Assembly: GCF_022458865.1 (NCBI RefSeq)
Contig: NZ_JAJNMU010000028.1
Coordinates: 1 to 64,000, forward strand
Length of the DNA: 64,000 nt
DNA from: Paenibacillus periandrae
GTDB taxonomy: Bacteria; Bacillota; Bacilli; Paenibacillales; NBRC-103111
Direction of reading: 5' to 3'
The notes below the pieces were generated by a model. That model did not search any database, had not been told where the DNA came from, and saw only the letters and a list, made by a program, of their open reading frames with translations. Positions 55,289-63,379 of this stretch are shown piece after piece; positions within the stretch are counted from its first letter, which is position 1, and every line of letters begins with the position of its first letter. Position numbers and translations under genes: made by a program.

Positions 55289-55891
55289 TCAGTCGGAAGG
55301 ATCGACATGAAGATCTTGATCCGGCTCAGTTAAGCACCAGCGGGTGAAGGTAACCTCAAAGCCTGCACGGGTGGGCGAACAAGTATAGGGTCCAGCCTGA
55401 TTCCCGGTATCGTAGGGAAAGCGCGCAACACGAATCGTACGCCAGCCGTCATGTTCGGTCCGTGCCCTGATTATTACAGCATCCTTCATGATAGAAGCTC
55501 GCATCGTCACCTCTTCCCCGACCCATTCCGGCACAGCCGCGAGCGACCAATCGGAAAACCTATCGGTTACGACTACGGAAAGCTGAGGAATGCCGTCATT
55601 GAATTCAATCCCCGCTTTAATCCATTGTTCCGGGCCATGGTACATTAGAATGCCTGCCTGGTCGTACAGTTCTGCAAATGATCCGAGCTGGAATGATACC
55701 TCCACCGCAGTGTTGTTGTCCCAATCCGCCAGCAAAGCTGCTCCATCCTCATATTCAAAGCCGTACAAAGTTTTTTTCCAGAAATCTCTTCCCTTTTCAG
55801 CCGTAACCTTAAGGAAATCTCCTTCTTTACGGGCAGACAGAGGCACATTAATCCATGCTCCTGCATCCCAATCCATTCTCTTTTTCGTCAT
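55289..55891 (-). CDS. DUF1349 (YesU-like) concanavalin-A-fold protein
   Basis: A 200-residue soluble protein of the DUF1349 family, which has a concanavalin A-like beta-sandwich. Visible marks are DFWKKTLYGFEYEDG near residue 35, QAGILMYHGPEQWIKAGIEF near 85 and a basic/aromatic C-terminal strand. The family has no proven activity; Bacillus YesU lies in the rhamnogalacturonan utilisation locus, which supports a link to the adjacent rhamnosidase cluster. ATG 55891 is chosen, with AAGGAGG 9 bases before it, over a longer frame from 55987. Separately transcribed from the GH2 operon by the ROK remnant and terminator. Confidence 0.85.
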   Translation of the reverse strand: MTKKRMDWDAGAWINVPLSARKEGDFLKVTAEKGRDFWKKTLYGFEYEDGAALLADWDNNTAVEVSFQLGSFAELYDQAGILMYHGPEQWIKAGIEFNDGIPQLSVVVTDRFSDWSLAAVPEWVGEEVTMRASIMKDAVIIRARTEHDGWRTIRVARFPYDTGNQAGPYTCSPTRAGFEVTFTRWCLTEPDQDLHVDPSD

Positions 55892-56106
55892 CGTTGCTGC
55901 CTCCTTGTTATGTAAAATTTGTCGTACAATTACGCTACGTCCAGTTACAATCATACGGGTACCATAAAAAATATCGCAAATATTCAAGATTTATTGTTTT
56001 TTACTTGCAGTTTATGATGCAATGTAGGTATCATAGTAACAGACTACTTTTTAAATTACTTTTAAAAATAGTTTTGATAAGAGAAATATAATAAGGGTGA
56101 TGTCAA

Positions 56107-56673
56107 ATGTCAATAAAAACCGAAAAAGAAAAAATGTTAAGCGGGGAGCTGTATCTAGCCTCAGACGCGCAGCTAACCGAAGAACGGGCGTTTGCCAGAA
56201 GAATCCTACGAATCTATAACCAAACTACAGAAAATGAAATCGAGCATCGTACACATTTGTTAAAAGAATTATTCGGTTCAACGGGAGCAAATTTAAGTGT
56301 TGAGCCCACTTTTCGATGTGACTACGGGTACAACATCCATGTAGGAGAAAATTTCTATGCTAACTTTGACTGTACGATTCTGGATGTTTGCGAAGTTCGA
56401 ATAGGAAACAACTGTTTTCTTGCCCCGGGTGTACATATTTATACAGCAACTCATCCGATTCACCCTCTTGAGCGGATAGCCGGACCTGAGTACGGAAAGC
56501 CGGTAACCATTGGTAATAATGTTTGGATTGGTGGGAGAGCTGTCATAAATCCAGGTGTTATCATAGGGGACAACGCGGTAATCGCATCTGGTGCAGTTGT
56601 AACCAAGAATGTTTTAGCTAATAGCATAGTGGGCGGTAATCCGGCGAAGTTAATTAGACAGATTGAGCTTTAA
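56107..56673 (+). CDS. maa: Sugar O-acetyltransferase, maltose acetyltransferase type
   Basis: A 188-residue acetyl-CoA-dependent enzyme that acetylates a hydroxyl of maltose, galactosides or related sugars, usually as a detoxification step. The N-terminal Mac segment (EKMLSGELYLASDAQL) is followed by a left-handed beta-helix of hexapeptide repeats (about 70-180), with the catalytic histidine in YTATHPIHP near residue 115 and the C-terminal GNPAKLIRQI signature. Full length for the family. Plus strand, alone, with AAGGGTGATG before the ATG; active as a trimer in the cytosol. Confidence 0.93.
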   Translation: MSIKTEKEKMLSGELYLASDAQLTEERAFARRILRIYNQTTENEIEHRTHLLKELFGSTGANLSVEPTFRCDYGYNIHVGENFYANFDCTILDVCEVRIGNNCFLAPGVHIYTATHPIHPLERIAGPEYGKPVTIGNNVWIGGRAVINPGVIIGDNAVIASGAVVTKNVLANSIVGGNPAKLIRQIEL

Positions 56674-56735
56674 AGGGAACATGTATGTTCATAGCCGCTA
56701 ACAGCTGATCAACAAGTATCTGCTTTTCAACATAA

Positions 56736-56804
56736 AAATGCACCCCCTCATTTTAATCGGAATCACCAAAGGTTTTTCCAATTTTCATGACAAGGGGTGC
56801 ATTT
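56736..56804. repeat. Long-loop inverted repeat near the mini-protein gene
   Basis: AAATGCACCCC at 56736-56746 is the exact complement of GGGGTGCATTT at 56794-56804, an 11-bp stem with a 47-base loop. On the minus strand it is followed by TTTTTATG and begins 20 bases after the stop codon of the YjcZ-like gene, so it may be that gene's terminator. Confidence 0.55.
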
Positions 56805-56823
56805 CAAAGCGATCTGAACATGA

Positions 56824-56934
56824 TTAGATAAATGTGCGACTAATGATAACCAACAAAATGAAGAGCACAAGAATGACACCTGTAGTAGTTCCTAAACCAT
56901 AGCCACCGCAGCTACCACCAATTCCCAATCCCAT
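56824..56934 (-). CDS. YjcZ-like membrane mini-protein
   Basis: A 36-residue protein: a glycine-rich N-terminus (MGLGIGGSCGGYGLG) followed by one hydrophobic helix (TGVILVLFILLVIISRTFI) and a stop. This is the pattern of the YjcZ/SscA family of small sporulation-linked proteins in Bacillus and Paenibacillus, whose role is mostly unknown. AAGGAGGGGG lies just before ATG 56934. The gap to the next gene (56935-57109) shows no other feature. Confidence 0.75.
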   Translation of the reverse strand: MGLGIGGSCGGYGLGTTTGVILVLFILLVIISRTFI

Positions 56935-57109
56935 ATGTCCCCCTCCTTCCGCTATTCATTGTGTATGGTATGAACTCGGGGCGTTATCGGATTGGACGGT
57001 TATTAAAATGGGTCATTTACACAACTACCTGATTGTGTGGTCGAACATGTGCTGTTCCCTTTGTTTATTGATTAGATTGGCTTGCTGCAAGAAGTTGCTC
57101 AGTTGTTTC

Positions 57110-58162
57110 TTACTTGCTCAAAGCAGTAACAGCTTCGTCTATAATTTGACTAAAAGCGATGGGTCCATACCCTGCGAACCATTTGGCGGAATCCTTGACT
57201 ACATACAAATGATTATTTTTTACAGCCGGAAGGGTTTTCCAAATAGGGTTTTGCTGCAGCTCCGACCATACCTTTTCATTGTCGGCTCCATCACGAACGA
57301 GCATGAAAATATGATCAGCCTTCAGATCGGGCAGCTTTTCCATTGAAATGGTCGCAATCGACTTTTTAAATTCAATCCCCATTGCTTTATAGTCCGGTTC
57401 CTTAAGTCCAACGTTCTCATACAACAGACTGCCGAAGTAGGTCATTTTCCCACGATTTTGTTCCTCAATTCCAACTACCGACAATTCTTTACCACTAACC
57501 CTCACAAAAGCTACCGTTTGATTACCTACAATCTTGGATAGTTTTTCTTTGGCTTGTGCGGCTTTATCAAGAAGCTGCTTGACCACGACATCGGCTTCTT
57601 TTTCTTTACCTACAATTTTGGCTGTGTCACGGAACCACTCCATGGCATCCAGATAATTCTCCTGCAGCACCGTCGGAGCGATCTTGTTGAGCGAATCATA
57701 CGTTTTCTCATGAAAGCCTGTGTTGGCAATAATAAGATCAGGCTCAGCTGCCAATACAGCTTCCAGATTCAGTTCATGTGCGAGACCGAGCGGCTTAACG
57801 CCTTGCAGTTGATCCTTCAGATAAGGCAGAAACTCCGTCCCTGTCTGAGTGACCAACGCGTGAGGCTTGATGCCAAGCGCGAGCAGATGATCCGCATGGG
57901 CATAGACGAGCGCAGCTATTTTTTTGGGCTCGGCCGGGATCTTGACATCGCCCAGCTTATGCTTAACCGTACGCTCTTTGGGGTTCTCCTTAGGATTCGG
58001 AGCTGTTGTACCCTTATTGTCAGCCGGCTTTACTCCTGCTTCCGTCGTACTCGGTTCTGTACCCGTAGTTCCGCAGCCCGTTACGATCCATACCATCGTT
58101 AAAATCAGAGCTGTAATCAGCAGCCAATGGCGATTCCCTCTGTGTACTTGTGTACCTAACAT
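57110..58162 (-). CDS. Iron-siderophore ABC transporter binding lipoprotein
   Basis: A 350-residue lipoprotein of the FhuD/FecB/FeuA-like binding-protein class. Signal helix WLLITALILTMVWIV, lipobox VTGC near residue 30, then a disordered Thr/Pro/Lys linker and the fold with the PKKIAALVYAHADHLLALGIK start and LEAVLAAEPDLIIANTGF near 132. A 7-1-7 Fur-like box lies 27-41 bp upstream. It is separately transcribed from the permeases at 61026-63125, probably feeding the same pair. Confidence 0.9.
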   Translation of the reverse strand: MLGTQVHRGNRHWLLITALILTMVWIVTGCGTTGTEPSTTEAGVKPADNKGTTAPNPKENPKERTVKHKLGDVKIPAEPKKIAALVYAHADHLLALGIKPHALVTQTGTEFLPYLKDQLQGVKPLGLAHELNLEAVLAAEPDLIIANTGFHEKTYDSLNKIAPTVLQENYLDAMEWFRDTAKIVGKEKEADVVVKQLLDKAAQAKEKLSKIVGNQTVAFVRVSGKELSVVGIEEQNRGKMTYFGSLLYENVGLKEPDYKAMGIEFKKSIATISMEKLPDLKADHIFMLVRDGADNEKVWSELQQNPIWKTLPAVKNNHLYVVKDSAKWFAGYGPIAFSQIIDEAVTALSK

Positions 58163-58188
58163 GCTCTAATCTCCCCGTTTCGTCTAAT

Positions 58189-58203
58189 TGATATCGATTA
58201 TCA
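58189..58203. promoter_or_regulatory. Candidate Fur box upstream of a siderophore-binding lipoprotein gene
   Basis: TGATATCGATTATCA matches the 7-1-7 Fur consensus TGATAATnATTATCA at 12 of 14 fixed positions. It lies 27-41 bases before the start codon of the binding-protein gene, so iron repression of this gene is likely. Confidence 0.7.
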
Positions 58204-58263
58204 TTCACAATTATAACGATTACTCAGGGAAGAGCCATGAACAAATATGACGGATCACATAGA

Positions 58264-59859
58264 TTATTGTGACACGAACCATTCCACAACCTCATCAAGA
58301 ATGCATGCATGCGATAACGAGGTGTAGCAATTCCATGAGGAGGGATCATCCTGAATCCAGTACACCTGCTGTTTTTGAACAGCCTTCATCTTGTTCCAAG
58401 GCCCGGTTTTTAGCGGCTCGGCCGCCTTTCGTACATCCGCGCAATCCCTGTTTTGTATGATCAAATAATCAGGCTCATACGTGTTCGTTATAGCCTCTTC
58501 CGTCATTTCCATAAAGTGATAAATACCGCAAACTCCCTCCGGAGAAGCCAAATGCAAGTCTCCATAAATAACCGCCCCGGCATTACGGCTTCCATACACG
58601 TAGTATTTACCGCCGCGAATGACGAGTATGAGTACTTTGTTAGAGGACCCCATATGTTTTTTGAGCTGGCTGCGGGCACGCTCGGCTTTTGTCTCGTAAT
58701 TGCTCAGCCATTCATTTGCCTGCTTTTCCTTACCAATCACTCTGGAAACCGCTTTGAAGTGTCCCCTCCAGTCCATCTGGAAAAATGGAATCGTAATCGT
58801 AGGAGCAATACTGTTTAACCGTTCCGCTTTAAGCGGATCCACGTATTCGCTGGTCAGGATTAAGCTTGGCTGCGCATCCGCCAAAATCTCTAGGTCGGGA
58901 TTAACATCATCCACATGGGTAGCTTCAGGTAAATGGGCGGTAATCGGATTGGACTTGATTCGGGGTGAAATATAGGGCTCAACACCCAGCGCCAGAAGAT
59001 GCCCGGAATAGGGAATGAACAGCGAGGCCACGTTTTTCGTGCGACTGTAGTTTTTTACATATACCGTGGGGGCAGACCCTTCGTTTTGCTTGAATTTGCG
59101 GCTAAAATAGAATTCATCGTTAAAACCGACGCTATGTGCAACCTCTCTGATGGAGGTGTTGGAAAGTACAAGCATACGCTTGGCATGTCTCATACGAATC
59201 TCCGTCAAATAATCCATAGGGCTTTGCCCATTCTGCTTTTTGAACAACCGTGAATAATACTCGGCACTCATCCCGGCAATTTGCGCCAGCGTTTCCCGGG
59301 TTATCCCCTCCCGGTAGTTGCGTTCCATGTATGCCATCGTGCGAGATATCGCCTCTTGGGCATCCGGCTGGCTGCCAAGAAAACCTTGCTGAACAATATC
59401 GAGAAGCAGCTCCTGGAACCATATGTTCGCTTTGAGCCTGTCCCATGTATTCTCCCGCTGCCGATGCTGTATCATATTGCGTGCAATTTCCTCCAGTCTG
59501 GAGCAGGAAGGAACACTCACGACCCTGCGGCAAGGAAGCTCCCCGTATTGATGGCGGGTTGGCTCAGAGACATCATATACATGGAAAGCAATCAGATAGA
59601 TTTGAATTTCACTGACCTCTTCCTTACTGGCCTCCAACAGGACCCCCGGTGACAGTACAAGGCAAGTGCCACGACTCATGCTTATGCTGTCTCCATCAAT
59701 TCTGCACACGCCTCCGCCTCCGCTTACCAGCAGCAGTGTGTGTAAGGTGATAATGCTTTTGCCCAATCGGCCATATGTTTCCGTATTCAGCAGACGAATC
59801 TCTTCAAGCTTGTATAACAAAGAATCCACCGCAGGCACCTTTGACTCCTGATCATGCAT
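58264..59859 (-). CDS. AraC activator fused to a siderophore-binding domain, Btr-like
   Basis: A 531-residue cytosolic activator. A cupin-like N-terminal region (about 10-105), then two helix-turn-helix motifs (about 165-265; TRETLAQIAGMSAEYYSRLF and IREVAHSVGFNDEFYFSRKF), then a FecB-type periplasmic-binding domain without a signal peptide (about 275-531, starting NVASLFIPYSGHLLALGVEP). This matches Bacillus Btr, which senses the loaded siderophore inside the cell and activates its uptake genes. ATG 59859 is chosen, with GTGGTGAT just upstream; a GTG at 59871 is possible. It sits between two binding-protein genes of the iron locus. Confidence 0.9.
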   Translation of the reverse strand: MHDQESKVPAVDSLLYKLEEIRLLNTETYGRLGKSIITLHTLLLVSGGGGVCRIDGDSISMSRGTCLVLSPGVLLEASKEEVSEIQIYLIAFHVYDVSEPTRHQYGELPCRRVVSVPSCSRLEEIARNMIQHRQRENTWDRLKANIWFQELLLDIVQQGFLGSQPDAQEAISRTMAYMERNYREGITRETLAQIAGMSAEYYSRLFKKQNGQSPMDYLTEIRMRHAKRMLVLSNTSIREVAHSVGFNDEFYFSRKFKQNEGSAPTVYVKNYSRTKNVASLFIPYSGHLLALGVEPYISPRIKSNPITAHLPEATHVDDVNPDLEILADAQPSLILTSEYVDPLKAERLNSIAPTITIPFFQMDWRGHFKAVSRVIGKEKQANEWLSNYETKAERARSQLKKHMGSSNKVLILVIRGGKYYVYGSRNAGAVIYGDLHLASPEGVCGIYHFMEMTEEAITNTYEPDYLIIQNRDCADVRKAAEPLKTGPWNKMKAVQKQQVYWIQDDPSSWNCYTSLSHACILDEVVEWFVSQ

Positions 59860-59935
59860 CACAATCACCACTTTCGCTCAAAAAAACGATGTAGCATCAC
59901 AGTCACAACGTTCATGATAAGTTTGTTTTCCATCC

Positions 59936-60973
59936 CTATTTCCGGTAATGCTCCAAGAGCAGCTGCACCTGCTTCTCCAACTGTTTTTCAATAGAGAGCG
60001 GGTCACCAGGAAGGAAATCATCGACACTGACAGGGATGACACGATTCTCCTTGACGACGGGCAGGCTGCGCCAAACCGGTGCATTTTTGAGTTCGTTCTC
60101 CAGTTTGGAATTATCACCGTTCTGCCAATCGTAGACGGATAGGAAAACATAATCGCCCATATATTCCGGCAGCGCTTCAAGAGAGACTTTTACATATGAC
60201 GGCTCTTTGTCCATGATCGTCTCCTGAACCTTGGGCGGAGCTTTCAGCTGCAACGAATTATACAAACTAAAGGTGCCCCGGCCAAAGAGGTTTCCGAAAA
60301 TCATAATTTCTGACTTCGGCCACGCTTCCATTACCGTAAATGTAACATTTGAACCTATGACTCCAGCTAATTGTTCGCGATACTGCGCTACTTTCTTCTC
60401 ATACTGTGTAATCCACTGCTCCGCCTTCTGCGGCTGACCGACGACATCGGCTACTTCTTTCAACTGGTCCAACATCGTTTTGGAGCCGTATTTCAATATT
60501 ACAGTAGGGGCGATTTTGGAAAAAGCCGCATAATTCTGAGTCTCCTCATTAGCATTTTCCTGCAAGATAATCAGATCCGGCTCCATACTGAGCGCCTTCT
60601 CCAGCGAAATCGTGGTACCCAGGTCTTCAATACCCGCCGTCAAGCCGTGCGGTTTCAGGAAAGACGATTTCTCAAATTGACTCAGCTGATTCGAAGTCGC
60701 ACCAAGCGGCTTTACCCCAAGCGCCAGCAAATGCCCCATAAATTGGTTGACGATGATCCGTTTTGGATGCGTTGGAATTGTTACTTCATGTCCTTGATAA
60801 TCTCGGAACACACGCGTTTCTGGTGCTGTCGACGACGATGCCTGTCCGCTTCCAGCTGCAGATTGTACAGAATCTGATGTCTCCATACTTGAATTTGCGC
60901 CGCAAGCGGCCAACAGCATGCAGAGCAGCACGCAGACAACAAACGATTTAGCAAATCCGGATGACAATTTCAT
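59936..60973 (-). CDS. Iron-siderophore ABC transporter binding lipoprotein
   Basis: A 345-residue binding lipoprotein. The lipobox LLAAC is near residue 24, then a Ser/Thr/Ala-rich linker. The FecB fold begins PKRIIVNQFMGHLLALGVKP and includes LEKALSMEPDLIILQ. AGGAGAATACC precedes the ATG. It follows the two permease genes with a 52-bp gap holding a Fur-like box. It is more diverged from the other binding protein at 57110 than expected for a recent copy, so the two may accept different siderophores. Confidence 0.92.
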   Translation of the reverse strand: MKLSSGFAKSFVVCVLLCMLLAACGANSSMETSDSVQSAAGSGQASSSTAPETRVFRDYQGHEVTIPTHPKRIIVNQFMGHLLALGVKPLGATSNQLSQFEKSSFLKPHGLTAGIEDLGTTISLEKALSMEPDLIILQENANEETQNYAAFSKIAPTVILKYGSKTMLDQLKEVADVVGQPQKAEQWITQYEKKVAQYREQLAGVIGSNVTFTVMEAWPKSEIMIFGNLFGRGTFSLYNSLQLKAPPKVQETIMDKEPSYVKVSLEALPEYMGDYVFLSVYDWQNGDNSKLENELKNAPVWRSLPVVKENRVIPVSVDDFLPGDPLSIEKQLEKQVQLLLEHYRK

Positions 60974-61000
60974 GGTATTCTCCTAACGTAATCTTATTAA

Positions 61001-61020
61001 GATAATGATTACTAATAATC
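61001..61020. promoter_or_regulatory. Fur-like box upstream of the binding protein gene
   Basis: GATAATGATTACTAATAATC resembles the 19-base Fur site: the first nine bases fit and the right half is shifted by one base. It lies in the 52-bp gap between a permease stop and the binding protein start, so it may drive a second iron-regulated start. Confidence 0.5.
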
Positions 61021-61025
61021 TTGAA

Positions 61026-62060
61026 TTACGTCTTCGAACGAGCCAGCAAATAAAGAAAATAAGGAGCGCCAATAATCGCCACAACAATGCCTGTCGGGAT
61101 TTCAGAAGGCTGCAGAATCTGGCGGCCTAGCGTATCAGCAGTTATAACCAACAACGATCCCACCAGGGCCGATGTCGGAAGCAGCAATTGATGCTTGGGT
61201 CCAACCAGTCGCCGCGCCAGATGCGGTCCAATAAGTCCTACGAATCCGATGCCTCCGCTTACAGCAACACATGAGGCGGCCAGTCCAACTGCAGCGGACA
61301 ATAGCTTCACCTGCTCTCTTGATACCGATGCCCCCAGTCCGACTGCCGTTTGTTCACCCAAATTGAGCACGTTCATGACCGAAGCTTTATAGAAAACAAA
61401 AGGCAGCAGAACAACAATCCATGGCAGCAGCGATAGCACGAACTTCCAGTTCGTTCCCCATATGCTGCCCGCCATCCAAGTCGCCACAAATTGGTATTTA
61501 TCAGGGCTCAGCCGCAGCATCAGCACGATCATCGCCGCGCTAATACCCGCCGCAACGGCAATTCCCGTCAGCAACAGACGCGTTGGCGACAAGCCCTTAT
61601 GGCGCTTGTACGCAAGTGAATAGATGAGGGCAGCTGTCAGACCTGCTCCCACCAAGGCAAGTACCGGCAGCAGAAAGACCGGCGCAGCGGCTGTCGTCGG
61701 ATAGAACGAGATAAACAGCATCACCATTAATCCAGCTCCGGCGTTGATACCAAGAATTCCAGGGTCCGCCAAGGCGTTACGCGATATTCCCTGCATCACA
61801 CACCCTGATACGGCCAATCCAGCGCCAATCAGCACGGAAATCACGATCCGTGGCAGGCGGAAATCGAACAAAATCAGATTTTGCTTATTCGTCCCCAAAC
61901 CGAACAATGTACGAATCACATCTATCGGGGAAAGCCGGATAAATCCCATATTCATGCTAACCAAAAAGGCAATGATAATAAGCACACTGAGTATGGACAA
62001 TACCAGAATGCCGTGCTTTCTCTTCCTTTGTTCGACAGTTGAAACCGATACGATATCCAT
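61026..62060 (-). CDS. FecCD-family iron-siderophore permease, second subunit
   Basis: A 344-residue permease with about nine membrane helices. Family marks are LPRIVISVLIGAGLAVSGCVMQ near residue 68, NALADPGILGINAGAGL near 95 and GGIGFVGLIGPHLARRLVG near 260. Its ATG immediately follows the upstream permease stop codon, so the two subunits are coupled. No ATPase gene is next to it; a shared ATPase elsewhere (as YusV serves FeuBC in Bacillus) is inferred. Confidence 0.95.
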   Translation of the reverse strand: MDIVSVSTVEQRKRKHGILVLSILSVLIIIAFLVSMNMGFIRLSPIDVIRTLFGLGTNKQNLILFDFRLPRIVISVLIGAGLAVSGCVMQGISRNALADPGILGINAGAGLMVMLFISFYPTTAAAPVFLLPVLALVGAGLTAALIYSLAYKRHKGLSPTRLLLTGIAVAAGISAAMIVLMLRLSPDKYQFVATWMAGSIWGTNWKFVLSLLPWIVVLLPFVFYKASVMNVLNLGEQTAVGLGASVSREQVKLLSAAVGLAASCVAVSGGIGFVGLIGPHLARRLVGPKHQLLLPTSALVGSLLVITADTLGRQILQPSEIPTGIVVAIIGAPYFLYLLARSKT

Positions 62061-63125
62061 CTATAGTTCCCTCCTTTCCTTACGTGCCAGATACAGGAAG
62101 AAAGGCACCCCGATGAGCGCGATGAATGCCCCGATCGGTGTTTCATAGGGTGGATTGATCATTCTTGCCCCCAGATCAGCGAACACGACAAGCAGGCTTC
62201 CCAGCACCGCCGAGCAGAGAATAATCCAGCGATAATCGACACCAACCAGCTTTCGTGTTAGATGGGGAATAATGAGCCCAACAAAACCGACAGCTCCAAC
62301 AACCGCTACCGCTGCTCCGGCAAGAATAAGTACAATGACAGCACCGGCCAGCCTGACCCATTGCGTTCGTTGCCCAAGTCCGCGAGCGATATCTTCTCCC
62401 AGACTCAGCATCGTGATCGAACGAGACAAGGCAATCGCCCCAAGGATGGCAGCAGCGACCCAAGGAGACATAATTTTTAGTTGGATCCACTTCGTCCCTG
62501 CTACACCGCCTGCATACCAAAATGCCAGGTCTTGACCGATTTTGTAGTAAAGCGCAATCCCTTCACTGATCGCACTAAGCAGCGCGCTAAGCGCGGCACC
62601 GGCCAAGACCAATCGTACAGGTGTCAGCCCACCTTTAGCCAGCGAGCCGATGCCGTACACTAGCCCTGCGCCCATACCTGCACCTATAAACGAATACATA
62701 ATCAGGTACATAAATGGCAAGCCCGGGTAAAAAGCAAAGCAAAGCGCCAGCATTAATCCTGCCCCGGCATTCAGCCCAAGCAGGCTCGAGTCCGCCAGCG
62801 GGTTACGAGTCATCCCCTGCATGATGGCCCCCGCTACAGCAAAGCAAGCCCCGACCATCGCGCCGCCGAGCACTCGCGGAAGACGCAGCTCCTGAATAAT
62901 CTGATGTTGAGTGAGATCGGGATTAAAGTTGAAAATTGCCTCCCACACAACGAATAAATGGATATCGGCCGCACCGAAGGAGACGGATAAGCCTATGCCC
63001 AACACTAATGCGACCAACCCACCTGTCAATATGAAGGTTGCCGTCCATGGTCGGCTTCGGAACCTGTCGGCAGAGGGTGAAAATTGTTTTTGCTTCGAAA
63101 TATGATGTTCCATTGATTTACTCAT
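62061..63125 (-). CDS. FecCD-family iron-siderophore permease, first subunit
   Basis: A 354-residue permease with a cytoplasmic N-terminus of about 30 residues and about nine helices. Family marks are LPRVLGGAMVGACFAVAGAIMQ near residue 84, NPLADSSLLGLNAGAGL near 112 and VGFVGLIIPHLTRKLVG near 275. ATG 63125 is chosen, with AAAGGTGG 5-6 bases upstream; a GTG three codons earlier overlaps that site. First gene of the operon, with a Fur box about 90-105 bp upstream. Confidence 0.94.
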   Translation of the reverse strand: MSKSMEHHISKQKQFSPSADRFRSRPWTATFILTGGLVALVLGIGLSVSFGAADIHLFVVWEAIFNFNPDLTQHQIIQELRLPRVLGGAMVGACFAVAGAIMQGMTRNPLADSSLLGLNAGAGLMLALCFAFYPGLPFMYLIMYSFIGAGMGAGLVYGIGSLAKGGLTPVRLVLAGAALSALLSAISEGIALYYKIGQDLAFWYAGGVAGTKWIQLKIMSPWVAAAILGAIALSRSITMLSLGEDIARGLGQRTQWVRLAGAVIVLILAGAAVAVVGAVGFVGLIIPHLTRKLVGVDYRWIILCSAVLGSLLVVFADLGARMINPPYETPIGAFIALIGVPFFLYLARKERREL

Positions 63126-63212
63126 CTGTTCCACCTTTGCAAGTATTAAATTAAATAGATACCCTTTCTTGAAATGAGACTCTATCCATAAAAGAACATG
63201 TGCTTAAACCAT

Positions 63213-63231
63213 GATATTGATTCTCATTATC
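63213..63231. promoter_or_regulatory. Fur box upstream of the permease operon
   Basis: GATATTGATTCTCATTATC fits the 19-base Fur consensus GATAATGATAATCATTATC at 16 positions. It is in the 245-bp gap upstream of the first permease gene, the expected place for the operon promoter. Confidence 0.75.
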
Positions 63232-63324
63232 ATACAACACTTTTTAATTTGATCATATATAAAATCAAAAAATTTTACTTTTTTCTTCAAATTCATAATC
63301 AATCTCTATGACTTTCTATTAGTC

Positions 63325-63358
63325 AAAAAGAGAAGTTTGTCCGGCTCACCCCGAACAA
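63325..63358 (-). terminator. Terminator of the ferredoxin-NADP reductase-like gene
   Basis: On the minus strand TTGTTCGG-GGTGAG-CCGGACAA forms an 8-bp stem with one T-G pair, followed by ACTTCTCTTTTT. It is 22 bases after the gene's stop codon. Confidence 0.75.
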
Positions 63359-63379
63359 GCCTCAATACCTTTGGTATCA

